Below, piece by piece: positions 9,743 through 19,465 of a stretch of 55,624 nucleotides of DNA. The notes beneath the pieces were generated by a model. That model was given only the letters and a program-made list of their open reading frames with translations, had not been told where the DNA came from and did no database searches. The stretch covers positions 1 to 55,624 of the forward strand of contig NZ_JACJLE010000023.1 of assembly GCF_016901995.1 (NCBI RefSeq), written 5' to 3'. Source of the DNA: Bacteroides caecigallinarum (lineage in GTDB: Bacteria; Bacteroidota; Bacteroidia; Bacteroidales; Bacteroidaceae). Position 1 is the first letter of the stretch, and every line of letters begins with the position of its first letter. Made by a program: the position numbers and the translations under genes.

Positions 9743-12394
9743 ATGAAAAATAGGTATTTCATATTCTTATTATCTGTCTTTATTTCAATAAATCTGTTTG
9801 CGCAGGGGCATCCGTGTTTGTTCGTGAATGATGACGAACGTTTATCAATAGATTCCAAAATAGAAAAAGAGCCATGGGCTAATGAAGCTTTTGGAAATAT
9901 TGTAAATCGAGTGGAAAAATACGTAGATATACATGAAAAGGATAAGAACTGGATTATATCCAGAATGGCTATGTATTGGAAAAAAGGGGAAAGATACACA
10001 CAATGTTATTTGAAATCCCAGAATTGGGACAGAGGAGAAGGGGATGCTCCTGTTCCTACAGTGCGTATGCCAGGAATGAGAACATGGAATAAATATGTAA
10101 ATGTTCCGCTTGAAGATCGCACACCCTATAATGAAACAGGCGATATGTGGGGAATAAGTAGGATAGAGCCTGATGCTCCAAGAGTATTGGTTCCCTATAA
10201 AGAGTCTGGCCATATGATACGTTCGAATAATGTCGAGATACTTACTTTAGCAGAGGAGGCCGCATTTATTTATTGGGTAACCAAGGATGAAAAATATGCT
10301 CGTTTTGCAACTGATATTTATAATACATGGTTACTTGGTACGTATTATATGAATCCTATATTAGATCCTGAAAAGTCATGTGGCAGTAATGGAGGATGGG
10401 AACCGGGAGGAATATGTGGCTATTATGATTATGAACAAATTCATGATGATTTGGCTATGCATGCCGCTACCATATATGATTTTGCTTATGATTATATCAT
10501 CAAGCATCCTCATCCTCATTCTTTGGAAATAAAGAAATCAACAAAAGAATTATCAGATGAAGTCTTTAAGCGTTTTATAAATCTCGGTTTGATACGTGGG
10601 GATAAGAAGGGTAATTGGAATGTTAATGGCTGGAATATGATAATTCGTCCAATATTGGTTCTAGGTAATGATAATGAGTATTCTGACGGTAAAGGAAAGC
10701 AATATTATTTGAATTTCTTATTGAACCAGTCAACCGATTATCGTGCATCAATACCTGACTTTATAAATAATTATGATAAAGTTACAGGCTTGTGGCCTGA
10801 AGCCCCTGGATATGCTTTTAGTACTATTCAAATGGTTCTTGAATGGTCTTCATTATTAAGAAATTCAGGCATAGATATCATAGACAAGTATCCAATATTG
10901 AATAAGGCTGCTCTAGCTATATTCCCTTGGTTAGATGAAAAATTGAATCTTGTAGTTTTCGGTGATATGAGAGGTGGAAGTGCCAATTTTAATATGCTTG
11001 AACATTTGATGGCATATTATGATTCAGTAAAAGATTCGGAGAATTCATATAAAGTGGCATGTGCAATAAAAAAAGGTATAGATCTGAAGAAATATCAGCG
11101 ATCAGATTGTGGATGGATAGGTATATGTACTTATTCTCCTTCTTTACCATCAAATACTGAATATAAGACGGAAAGAGCTTCTTATTCTCTTTTTCATAGG
11201 TTTATTACAATGAAAAATTTTGAATTCATGAATAATAAGATGATGGCTTGCTTGTATGGTGGGCGTAGAGGATCACATCTTTCACCTAATGGTCTGGCTG
11301 TTCAATATTATGGGTTTGGCTACTCTTTGGCTCCTGATGCATCTGCGTATGAATCATATTGGAGCAAAGATTATATATATCATGGAGGACCATGTGCTTC
11401 GAATACTATTCCTCAAGGTTATCGTGATGGCAATATTGTAATAAATGCGATGGAACCTTTTGTTGATGGAAATTCATTTGTCAATGAAAAATCACTTACG
11501 CCATACATCAATTTCTCAGATGTATCTGCCGGAGATAAGAGACGAACTATAGCACTTGTTTCTTCAGCCAATGGAGTGGGATATTATGTAGATATCTTTA
11601 GATCTGAGAATGATTGTAATGATTATATATTTCATAATGTTGGTCGGACACTTAATATAAAGAATGTTTCCAATGAACTTTTGGATATGGAATATTGTGA
11701 TTCCATACCTTCATTAGGAGGAGTTGATTATAAATATTTTACTAATCCTTTCAGATGTGTATGTGATGATAAATTTATAGCGGAGTGGAGTATAACAGAT
11801 AGTATAAACTCAAGATTATGGTTCACCGGAGCGGATGGCAGATTATTGTATAAGGTTGATGCACCATCTACTACATTATTGAAGGATTTGACTCCTGATG
11901 GAGTATCTTCTTCTCCGTTAAAGACACCCACATTATTGGTTCGTAAAGATTCTGAAAAAGCTATTGATAGGCCATTTATCAGTGTTTATGAGTCATTTGT
12001 CAGAGATAAATCTATAATAAGAAATATAGAGAATTTGGAATATGATGATAGTAATTGTGGCGTAAAAGTATATTATGGTGATAAAGTTGATTATATAATA
12101 AGCACTGATATAAAAAATAAAAGATATTCTGATGGTAAAATCAGTTTATCAGGTGATTTCGGATATGTATCTACAAGGGATAATGATCTTTGTGTTTTGT
12201 ATATGGGAAATTGCAGTAAAATAAGCTATTCGAATGTTTCTGTGCAATCTGTTACTGGAAAACCTGTTTATGCTTCAATATACGAGGAGAATGGCATGAC
12301 ATATTATTCTTCTACGGGTGATATTAATGTAAAGATTAATGGTAAAGATATATTATTGGGAAAAGGATATAACATAATGTTAGATATAAAATAA
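9743..12394 (+). CDS. Heparinase II/III-like polysaccharide lyase candidate
   Basis: This is an 883-residue secreted protein with the architecture of heparinase II/III-like lyases: an N-terminal alpha/alpha toroid (about residues 60-470) and a C-terminal beta-sandwich. A signal peptide ends at about FAQG. The mature start HPCLFVNDDE resembles the usual entry of this superfamily. Conserved-looking segments are NWNVNGWNMIIRPIL, LWPEAPGYAFSTIQM and FGDMRGGSANFN. It sits between the SGNH esterase and the GH92 gene in the same direction, which supports a role in depolymerising the acidic backbone. I cannot assign a CAZy lyase family, and no catalytic residue is assigned with confidence. Confidence 0.65.
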   Translation: MKNRYFIFLLSVFISINLFAQGHPCLFVNDDERLSIDSKIEKEPWANEAFGNIVNRVEKYVDIHEKDKNWIISRMAMYWKKGERYTQCYLKSQNWDRGEGDAPVPTVRMPGMRTWNKYVNVPLEDRTPYNETGDMWGISRIEPDAPRVLVPYKESGHMIRSNNVEILTLAEEAAFIYWVTKDEKYARFATDIYNTWLLGTYYMNPILDPEKSCGSNGGWEPGGICGYYDYEQIHDDLAMHAATIYDFAYDYIIKHPHPHSLEIKKSTKELSDEVFKRFINLGLIRGDKKGNWNVNGWNMIIRPILVLGNDNEYSDGKGKQYYLNFLLNQSTDYRASIPDFINNYDKVTGLWPEAPGYAFSTIQMVLEWSSLLRNSGIDIIDKYPILNKAALAIFPWLDEKLNLVVFGDMRGGSANFNMLEHLMAYYDSVKDSENSYKVACAIKKGIDLKKYQRSDCGWIGICTYSPSLPSNTEYKTERASYSLFHRFITMKNFEFMNNKMMACLYGGRRGSHLSPNGLAVQYYGFGYSLAPDASAYESYWSKDYIYHGGPCASNTIPQGYRDGNIVINAMEPFVDGNSFVNEKSLTPYINFSDVSAGDKRRTIALVSSANGVGYYVDIFRSENDCNDYIFHNVGRTLNIKNVSNELLDMEYCDSIPSLGGVDYKYFTNPFRCVCDDKFIAEWSITDSINSRLWFTGADGRLLYKVDAPSTTLLKDLTPDGVSSSPLKTPTLLVRKDSEKAIDRPFISVYESFVRDKSIIRNIENLEYDDSNCGVKVYYGDKVDYIISTDIKNKRYSDGKISLSGDFGYVSTRDNDLCVLYMGNCSKISYSNVSVQSVTGKPVYASIYEENGMTYYSSTGDINVKINGKDILLGKGYNIMLDIK

Positions 12395-12406
12395 TGTTTG
12401 CAGGTT

Positions 12407-14650
12407 ATGAAATCGAATTATTTACTTTTTATATTGTTGGCTTTTAGCTTTTTTTCTTGTAGAGAAGAAAAAAGTATTGATTATACTGATTATGTAAATG
12501 TTTTTATAGGAACTGGTGGACATGGTCATACATTTCCTGGAGCTACCTTGCCACATGGCATGGTTCAGTTAAGTCCTGATACGAGGCTGAAAGGTTGGGA
12601 TGCCTGTGCAGGTTATTATTATGGCGATAGTATCATTCACGGTTTTACTCATACACATTTGAATGGAACTGGTAGAGGTGATTATGGAGATATATTGTTT
12701 ATGCCTTTTAGAGGAGAAAACAAACTTATAATGAAACAATATCGCTCTGGATTTTCACATGATAATGAGTATGCTTATCCGGGATATTATAGAGTGTTAT
12801 TGGATAGAGACTCTATAAATGTTGAATTGACTGCCACATATAGAGCTGGTATGCATAGATACACTTTCTCTGGGAATGCAGACAATAAGTTAATAATAGA
12901 CATGGAACCTACAATACATAATCATCCTCATCCTGTTACGAGAATAAAGGTGTTGAATGATTCTACTATATGTGGAATGAAATATACCGAAGGATGGGCT
13001 ATGAATCATAAGGTCTATTTTTATGCTGAGTTTTCTTGTCCGTTTGATTATGAATTGTTTTCGGATACTATAGCTGTTTCAGGTTCGGAGGTCCAGTCTG
13101 AAACGGGTAAGGCTATCTTATCATTTAGAACGGCTGATTGTAAAGGTACAAAACCTGTTATTTTGGCCAAAGTCGGTATCTCAGGCGTAGATGAGGAAGG
13201 AGCAAGAAAGAACTTATTATCGGAAATTAATGGATGGAACTTTGATAACATTGTGAGTGCTGCAAAAAAAATCTGGAATGATGAGCTAGGAGTTATTGAT
13301 GTAAAAACAGATAATAAAAATGAGAAAGTAATATTCTATACATCATTATATCACACAGCAATACAGCCAAGTTTGTTTTCGGATGTAGATGGAAGATATA
13401 AAACGATGAAACATACTATTGAGCAAGATACATCATATACTAACTATACAGTATTTTCGTTATGGGATACTTTTAGGGCAACTCATCCATTATATACTAT
13501 AATAAAGCCGGATTTGAACAGGAAATTCATAAATACCTTATTGCGTAAATATGATGAAATGGGGATATTGCCTAAATGGGAATTATCTTCTCATGAGGCA
13601 GGTACAATGATAGGATATCATGCTGTTTCCGTTATTACAGATGCATTGATGAAGGGTCAAATAAATTCGAATATAGACAAACTGCTTGAAGCTTGTATAA
13701 GGTCTTCTGTTTATGATACTACGGACATAGATAGGGCTATGAACTGTAGTATATTGCATAATAAGATTATGCCTATATGTATTAAATATAAAAATGAAAA
13801 AGGATTTATCCCTTGTGATCTGGTAACTGACGGTTCTGTCTCTAAAGGATTGGAATATGCTTATGATGATTGGTTGATAGCTCAAATAGCTAGAAAAGCG
13901 AGGAAAATGGATATTTATGATGATTATATAAATAAGTCTCAAGCGTATAAGGAATATTTTGATAAGGAAACCAAAATGATGAGAGGTAAACTTTCAGATG
14001 GCTCATGGATAAAACCTTTTGATCCTAAAAGTGTGGAACGTCCTAGTAATTATATTGAAGGTAACGCATGGCAATGGGCATGGTTCGTACCACACGATAT
14101 AGATGGATTGATTGGATTGTGGGGAGGTAAAGAGCATTTTACTGCAGGACTTGACAGTTTGTTTACTATGTCATCCGAATTGACTGGTGACAAAAATGCT
14201 GCTCTTGATGTTACAGGAATGATTGGTCAGTATGCACATGGAAATGAGCCTGGACATCATATTCCATATTTATATAATTATGTCGATGAATATGGTAAAT
14301 GTCAATCTGTGGTTAAGAATATATTGAAAAATTTATATAGGAATGATCCTAATGGTTTATGTGGTAATGAGGATGTGGGACAAATGTCTGCATGGTATGT
14401 GCTTAGTGCCATGGGTATTTATCAGGTTTGTCCTGGTAATCCTGTTTATACATTGGGATATCCTTTATTTGATGAAGTGACGATTAATTTGCAAAATGGA
14501 AAGAAATTCTGTATTAAAGTACAGAGAAAGGATACCGATGTTGATATTGTTAGTGAAGTGTATTTGAATGGTATATTGTTAAATGATAATTTTATATCAC
14601 ATAATGATATAATGAATGGAGGTGAACTATTATTTGTAATGGGAAAATAA
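12407..14650 (+). CDS. GH92 alpha-mannosidase lipoprotein
   Basis: This is a 747-residue GH92 enzyme, a family of calcium-dependent inverting exo-alpha-mannosidases. The family signature VFIGTGGHGHTFPGATLPHG occurs at about 32-51, followed by GFTHTHLNGTGRGDYGD in the N-terminal beta domain. The catalytic toroid holds AHGNEPGHHIPYLYNY and GNEDVGQMSAWYVLSAMG. A lipobox ends at Cys18 (FFSC), so the protein is probably a membrane-anchored lipoprotein. The start at 12407 is preferred over an upstream TTG because it gives the lipoprotein signal directly. With the GH38 enzyme of this locus it implies alpha-linked mannose in the substrate. Which linkage (1,2, 1,3, 1,4 or 1,6) cannot be told. Confidence 0.95.
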   Translation: MKSNYLLFILLAFSFFSCREEKSIDYTDYVNVFIGTGGHGHTFPGATLPHGMVQLSPDTRLKGWDACAGYYYGDSIIHGFTHTHLNGTGRGDYGDILFMPFRGENKLIMKQYRSGFSHDNEYAYPGYYRVLLDRDSINVELTATYRAGMHRYTFSGNADNKLIIDMEPTIHNHPHPVTRIKVLNDSTICGMKYTEGWAMNHKVYFYAEFSCPFDYELFSDTIAVSGSEVQSETGKAILSFRTADCKGTKPVILAKVGISGVDEEGARKNLLSEINGWNFDNIVSAAKKIWNDELGVIDVKTDNKNEKVIFYTSLYHTAIQPSLFSDVDGRYKTMKHTIEQDTSYTNYTVFSLWDTFRATHPLYTIIKPDLNRKFINTLLRKYDEMGILPKWELSSHEAGTMIGYHAVSVITDALMKGQINSNIDKLLEACIRSSVYDTTDIDRAMNCSILHNKIMPICIKYKNEKGFIPCDLVTDGSVSKGLEYAYDDWLIAQIARKARKMDIYDDYINKSQAYKEYFDKETKMMRGKLSDGSWIKPFDPKSVERPSNYIEGNAWQWAWFVPHDIDGLIGLWGGKEHFTAGLDSLFTMSSELTGDKNAALDVTGMIGQYAHGNEPGHHIPYLYNYVDEYGKCQSVVKNILKNLYRNDPNGLCGNEDVGQMSAWYVLSAMGIYQVCPGNPVYTLGYPLFDEVTINLQNGKKFCIKVQRKDTDVDIVSEVYLNGILLNDNFISHNDIMNGGELLFVMGK

Positions 14651-14708
14651 TTGTTTTTAATAATATTGATAGAGAAAAGCTATTCTTACGAATGAAAAAA
14701 TAAATGAT

Positions 14709-15923
14709 ATGAGATTAAACAATTTTTTTTACAGTATTGGTTTGATCATATTGTATGCATGTTCGTCATCTCCTATTATAGATGTTGATGATAATTTGAG
14801 ATATTGTGATGAACAAATACATAAAACTTTAGATGATTTGCATTCATTGTCTGGAGGTATAGATTATACAATGATGCCTCGTAATATTTTAAAAGGAGAG
14901 AAGGTTTGGAATTTACGAAAAGCTACAAAATCGCAATGGACTTCAGGGTTTTGGCCTGGGATATTGTGGTATGATTACGAAGCAACAGGTAATGACAGTA
15001 TAAGGAAAGAGGCTGATAAGTTTACACGTTCGCTTGAGTTTTTTTCTGGCATACCAGCTTGTGATCATGATTTGGGCTTTCTTATTTTTTGTAGTTATGG
15101 AAATGGATATAGACTTACTTTAAATTTAGACTATAAGGAGGTTATATTGGCTGTTGCTGATTCGTTGGCTACATTATATAATCCTAAAGTAGGAACTATA
15201 TTATCATGGCCGCGAAACGTGAAAATGTTTGGTGGTCATAATACTATAATTGACAATATGATAAATCTTGAGATGTTGTTTTGGGCTGCAAAGAATAGCG
15301 ACAATAAAAAGCTTTATGATATAGCTGTCTCACATGCGGACAAAACAATGCAGAATCAGTTCCGGGATGATTATACATCATATCATGTGGCAGTCTATGA
15401 TACCTTGACTGGAGAATGTATCAACCGTTGCACACACCAGGGGTATTCTGACAACAGTATGTGGTCACGTGGACAGGCATGGGCTATATATGGATTTAGC
15501 ATGGTCTATCGTGAGACTAAAGATCCTAAATATCTTGATTTCGTAGAAAAGGTGACTCAGGTTTATCTAGATCACTTGCCTGAAGATTATATACCTTATT
15601 GGGACTTCAGTGCGCCTGGAATCCCTGATGCTCCACGCGATGCTTCAGCTGCATGTATCGTAGCTTCCGCACTACTTGAAATGTCAACTTTCTATACCGG
15701 CGAAAAGTCAGCAACGTATAAGGATGCTGCTGTAAAAATGTTGGTAAGTCTTGGTTCCAGCAAATACAGAGGTGGTGAAACCAATCATTCGCTTCTGCTT
15801 CACTCTACAGGACATTGGCCTGCAGGATCTGAGATAGATGCTTCTATCATTTATGCAGACTATTATTATATGGAAGCTTTGTTGAGGCTGAAGAAACTTA
15901 ATGAAGGTAAATCTATTTATTAA
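14709..15923 (+). CDS. GH88 unsaturated glucuronyl hydrolase (first copy)
   Basis: This is a 404-residue GH88 enzyme, which hydrates and releases the 4,5-unsaturated uronate left at the non-reducing end by polysaccharide lyases. A lipobox ends at Cys18 (LYAC). Two catalytic-type aspartates are seen, Asp121 in HDLGF and Asp182 in DNMINLE. Their spacing of 61 residues equals that of Asp88 and Asp149 in the characterised Bacillus enzyme. Other family marks are RGQAWAIYGF and WDFSAPGIPDAPRDASAA. Its DNA is close to the second GH88 gene at 30800, and the similarity rises toward the 3' end, where the last 150 bp differ at only about seven positions. This fits gene conversion between the copies. The coupling to the two lyase types in the locus is functional inference. 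Confidence 0.94.
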   Translation: MRLNNFFYSIGLIILYACSSSPIIDVDDNLRYCDEQIHKTLDDLHSLSGGIDYTMMPRNILKGEKVWNLRKATKSQWTSGFWPGILWYDYEATGNDSIRKEADKFTRSLEFFSGIPACDHDLGFLIFCSYGNGYRLTLNLDYKEVILAVADSLATLYNPKVGTILSWPRNVKMFGGHNTIIDNMINLEMLFWAAKNSDNKKLYDIAVSHADKTMQNQFRDDYTSYHVAVYDTLTGECINRCTHQGYSDNSMWSRGQAWAIYGFSMVYRETKDPKYLDFVEKVTQVYLDHLPEDYIPYWDFSAPGIPDAPRDASAACIVASALLEMSTFYTGEKSATYKDAAVKMLVSLGSSKYRGGETNHSLLLHSTGHWPAGSEIDASIIYADYYYMEALLRLKKLNEGKSIY

Positions 15924-15934
15924 TAAAAAAGGAT

Positions 15935-18900
15935 ATGAGAAAAAAATTTTTATTTGTATTATGTTTTGTATGCGGAATAATTTCATCTTATTCTCAAGAA
16001 AAATATAAGGCATATATTGTGTCTAATGCCCATCTTGATACTCAATGGAATTGGGATGTCCGTACTACAATTAATGAGTATTTAAAAAATACCTTATTAC
16101 GTAATTTTTATTTGTTTGAACATTATCCTAATTATATTTTTAATTTTGAGGGAGGAATTAAATACAGTTGGATGAAAGAATATTATCCGATGGAGTATGA
16201 GTTAGTAAAGAAATATATTAGGGAGGGACGTTGGCATATCGCTGGTAGCTCTTGGGATGCGAATGATACCAATATCCCTTCTCCTGAGTCATTCTTTCGT
16301 AATATTCTTTTGGGACAACATTTTTATGAGCAAGAGTTTGGTATAAAGTCAAAAGATATATTTTTGCCTGATTGTTTTGGTTTTAGTTATACACTTCCTA
16401 CTATAGCATCTCATTGTGGATTAATAGGATTTTCAACACAAAAGTTACAATGGAGACATAACAATATGCATGGAAACTCAAAAATGCCTTTTAATATAGG
16501 TCTATGGAAAGGAGTTGATGGATCTTGTATTATGGCTGCTTTAAATGCAAAAACTTATGTTCATGAATGGAATAATTATGATATAAGTAAGGATGATGAT
16601 TTGATTAATATGGCAGAAAAGGATGTTAATAATATTGTGTACCGTTATTATGGAACTGGAGATAAAGGAGGTTCAGCAAGTATTAATTCTGTTGTATCTA
16701 TAGAAAAAGGGGTAAAAGGAAGCGGACCAGTAGAGATTATTAGTGCAACATCTGATCTGTTATATAAAGATTATATGCCATTTAAACAACACAGTGAATT
16801 ACCTGTTTATGACGGAGAGTTATTAATGGATGTTCATGGAACGGGATGTTATACTTCACAAGCTGCAATGAAATTGTATAATAGGAGTAATGAACAATTG
16901 GGAGATGCTGCAGAACGTATATCTGTAATGGCAGACTATATTGATGGAATAAAATATCCATCTGATTTGTTGACAGAAGCATGGAGACGTTTTATTTGGC
17001 ATCAATTTCATGATGATCTTACAGGTACGAGTATTAATGATGCATATAGGTATTCTTGGAATGATGAATTAATATCCCAAACGCAATTTAATGATATTAT
17101 TTGTACTGGAGTTGGAGCATTAGCGTCATGTTTGGATACTCGTGTAAAGGGTAATTCCATTATTGTTTATAATGCAATGGGTGCTGATAGAAAAGAAATA
17201 GCTGAGGCTTATATAAATGTAAAAGATAAGCCTATTGGAGTATGCGTGTTTAATGCATCGGGTAAAGAAGTTCCAGCTCAATTGTTAGACTGGAATAATG
17301 GAAAGGCCCATATCGCTTTTAGTGCTTCTGTGTCATCTTTAAGTTGCTCTGTATATTCAGTACAATTTAAGCAAAACAAAATGAACTCTCCTTTAAGAGT
17401 GACTAAAAACACATTAGAAAATAGGATTTATAGATTAGCTATAAATGAAAATGGTGATATAGTCTCTATTTTTGATAAACGTTTCAATATGGAATTGGTA
17501 GAACCAGGGAAGGCTTTTCGTTTAGCTTTATTGCTTGGAAATGATTCAGAGGAATGGCCGTCATGGGAGATTCTTAAAAAAACAATAGATAAAAAAGGCA
17601 TAGGAATTGATCAGAATGTTAGAATTAGTATTGGGCAACAAGGCCGATGTTATGCCTCTTTGAGAATTGAACGCTATTATAATGATTCTAAATTTGTGCA
17701 ATATATTCGTATGAGTGATGGAGCTAATGATGAAAGAATTGATATAATAAATGAGGTGGATTGGTTTACGAAAGATGCTGTCTTGAAAGCTGAATTTCCT
17801 ATGAATGTAAAAAATAAAGAAGCTGTGTATGATTTAGGTCTAGGTACAATAAAAAGAGGTAATAATACAGAAAAAGCCTATGAGGTATGTGCACAACAAT
17901 GGGCTGATATTACAGCGCCAGATAACAGTTATGGAATTTCTATCTTGAATAATTGTAAATATGGTTGGGATAAGCCGAATGATAATACATTACGCTTAAC
18001 ATTATTTCATTCTCCTAAAACTAAAAAAAGATATAAACATCATGAACAACAAGATTTTGGTCATCATACTTTTACATATTCGATTGTTGGGCACCGTAAT
18101 GAGGCATTACAAGCTAATATAAGTCATTTGGCAGAATCTTTAAATAATCAATTGGCTGTTTTTAATACTCCTAAACATAAAGGTGTTTTAGGTCACGAAT
18201 ACTCATTCGTAAAAGTTAATACTCCACAAGTCGCAATTCGTTCATTAAAGAAGTCGGATTATGATAATTTTTATATTATACGTTTATACGAAATGCAAGG
18301 ACGTGAAGTTGAAAATGTAGAGATTGCTTTTCCTGTTGATGTTGAAGAAGCTTATGAAACAAATGGACTTGAGGAAAAGATTGGAGATGTTATTGTTCAT
18401 GATAACAAATTATGTTTTAATATGACCTCATACAGTCCTAAAACATTTGCTGTCAGATTGAAGAAAGGAAATTTTAAACAGCCTAAAGTAAATAATATTT
18501 CTCTTAGTTTACCATTTAATGATAAAGCATTTACTCCTGATAACTTCGGTTATACAGTTTCATTTGATAATAAAGGTAACAGTTTCGCTTCAGAACTTAT
18601 AGAAGATACTTTAGTTTATGATAATATACCTTTCAAAATAGCAAATTATGAAAGTAACAATATAATAAAATGTAAAGGAGATACTATTTTTTTACCAAAG
18701 AATGCTTCTGGAAGAAAAATTTATATATTAGCAACATCAATAAGTAATGATAGTAAAGCCATATTTCGTATAGATGAAAAATCATATGAATTAAATGTTC
18801 CTTATTATTCTGGATTTTATGCTCAATGGGGGCAGAAAGATGTAAGTAAAGGATATATACAAAAAGAAACTCTTGCTTACGTAGGATCACATCGGCATTC

Positions 18901-19081
18901 CCCAAATGGTAACGATCCCTATATTTATACCTACATATATAAATATTGTATAAAGTTACCAGAAAAGGCTAATATGTTAGTGCTTCCTAAAAATGAAAAT
19001 ATTGCAGTGTTTGCTATTACTCTATCAGATAATTATATAGATGATATCTCATTTGCTAATGAGATTCGAGCATTACCATAA
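15935..19081 (+). CDS. GH38 family alpha-mannosidase
   Basis: This is a 1048-residue GH38 enzyme, a zinc-dependent retaining alpha-mannosidase. A signal peptide ends near SYSQ (residue 21). The zinc-binding motif HLDTQWNW starts at His33, with Asp35. The nucleophile region LPDCFGFSYTLP carries Asp146. The middle three-helix domain has IWHQFHDDLTGTSINDAYRY, typical of the family's second zinc site. The C-terminal beta domains fill the remaining part and the length is normal. It lies 11 bp after GH88 and is the last gene before the hairpin at 19109. Together with GH92 it would degrade alpha-mannose-containing fragments in the periplasm. Confidence 0.93.
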   Translation: MRKKFLFVLCFVCGIISSYSQEKYKAYIVSNAHLDTQWNWDVRTTINEYLKNTLLRNFYLFEHYPNYIFNFEGGIKYSWMKEYYPMEYELVKKYIREGRWHIAGSSWDANDTNIPSPESFFRNILLGQHFYEQEFGIKSKDIFLPDCFGFSYTLPTIASHCGLIGFSTQKLQWRHNNMHGNSKMPFNIGLWKGVDGSCIMAALNAKTYVHEWNNYDISKDDDLINMAEKDVNNIVYRYYGTGDKGGSASINSVVSIEKGVKGSGPVEIISATSDLLYKDYMPFKQHSELPVYDGELLMDVHGTGCYTSQAAMKLYNRSNEQLGDAAERISVMADYIDGIKYPSDLLTEAWRRFIWHQFHDDLTGTSINDAYRYSWNDELISQTQFNDIICTGVGALASCLDTRVKGNSIIVYNAMGADRKEIAEAYINVKDKPIGVCVFNASGKEVPAQLLDWNNGKAHIAFSASVSSLSCSVYSVQFKQNKMNSPLRVTKNTLENRIYRLAINENGDIVSIFDKRFNMELVEPGKAFRLALLLGNDSEEWPSWEILKKTIDKKGIGIDQNVRISIGQQGRCYASLRIERYYNDSKFVQYIRMSDGANDERIDIINEVDWFTKDAVLKAEFPMNVKNKEAVYDLGLGTIKRGNNTEKAYEVCAQQWADITAPDNSYGISILNNCKYGWDKPNDNTLRLTLFHSPKTKKRYKHHEQQDFGHHTFTYSIVGHRNEALQANISHLAESLNNQLAVFNTPKHKGVLGHEYSFVKVNTPQVAIRSLKKSDYDNFYIIRLYEMQGREVENVEIAFPVDVEEAYETNGLEEKIGDVIVHDNKLCFNMTSYSPKTFAVRLKKGNFKQPKVNNISLSLPFNDKAFTPDNFGYTVSFDNKGNSFASELIEDTLVYDNIPFKIANYESNNIIKCKGDTIFLPKNASGRKIYILATSISNDSKAIFRIDEKSYELNVPYYSGFYAQWGQKDVSKGYIQKETLAYVGSHRHSPNGNDPYIYTYIYKYCIKLPEKANMLVLPKNENIAVFAITLSDNYIDDISFANEIRALP

Positions 19082-19108
19082 AGCAATAAGAATATTATGA
19101 AGTATTGA

Positions 19109-19142
19109 AAGGCAGTCTCAAAATAAACCTTGAGGCTGCCTT
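19109..19142 (+). terminator. Hairpin closing the first enzyme operon
   Basis: The arm aaggcagtctcaa pairs with ttgaggctgcctt (13 pairs, one G-T wobble) around an 8-nt loop, 28 bp after the GH38 stop codon. The T-run is weak. Its stem shares the ggctgcc/ggcag core with the hairpin after susD. Confidence 0.7.
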
Positions 19143-19395
19143 GTTATGTATTAGTATGGTTATTATCTGATAGCAATAAAATGTTTTGAATTGCTTTTTT
19201 CTATTATAAGATGAATAAATAACTATCCCAAATGATGAAATTATCAATAAGGTAACAATTTCAGTAGAGGGTAACTCTGTTGCTACATGTATCTGATTAT
19301 GGAGAATTATGTTGTAATAAATAAAATTTTTTGGTCATAAAGAGAGTTCAAAAGAGTATTTTAATTGATCGTTTAATATAATTATACTGCTATTC
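19143..19395. other. Intergenic stretch without a recognisable gene
   Basis: About 250 AT-rich bases separate the hairpin after GH38 from the upstream element of the next gene. I see no coding region, tRNA or convincing promoter in it. It marks the border between the AT-rich first module and the second module. Confidence 0.6.
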
Positions 19396-19438
19396 ATTAG
19401 GTAAGAATTCCTTTTTATTCGTATTAATAATAAAAAGA
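19396..19438 (+). promoter_or_regulatory. Shared upstream element, copy A
   Basis: This sequence begins ATTAGGTA and, 21 bp from its start, carries ATTCGTATTAATAATAAAA. It matches copy B (28877-28919) at 33 of the first 40 positions with the same internal spacing, and copy C (26866-26908) more weakly. It ends 27 bp before the start codon of the heparinase-like gene. It is probably an activator site or promoter for the second enzyme module. Confidence 0.5.
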
Positions 19439-19465
19439 CATTTTTTATGATTTAATTATTGTCCG

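Noticed and set aside
12398..12406. TTG as start of the GH92 gene; similarly TTG at 40831, 50390, 51618 and 55101
   Set aside because: In each case a nearby downstream ATG gives a proper signal peptide, lipobox or normal N-terminus, while the TTG extends into a neighbouring gene, repeat or promoter.
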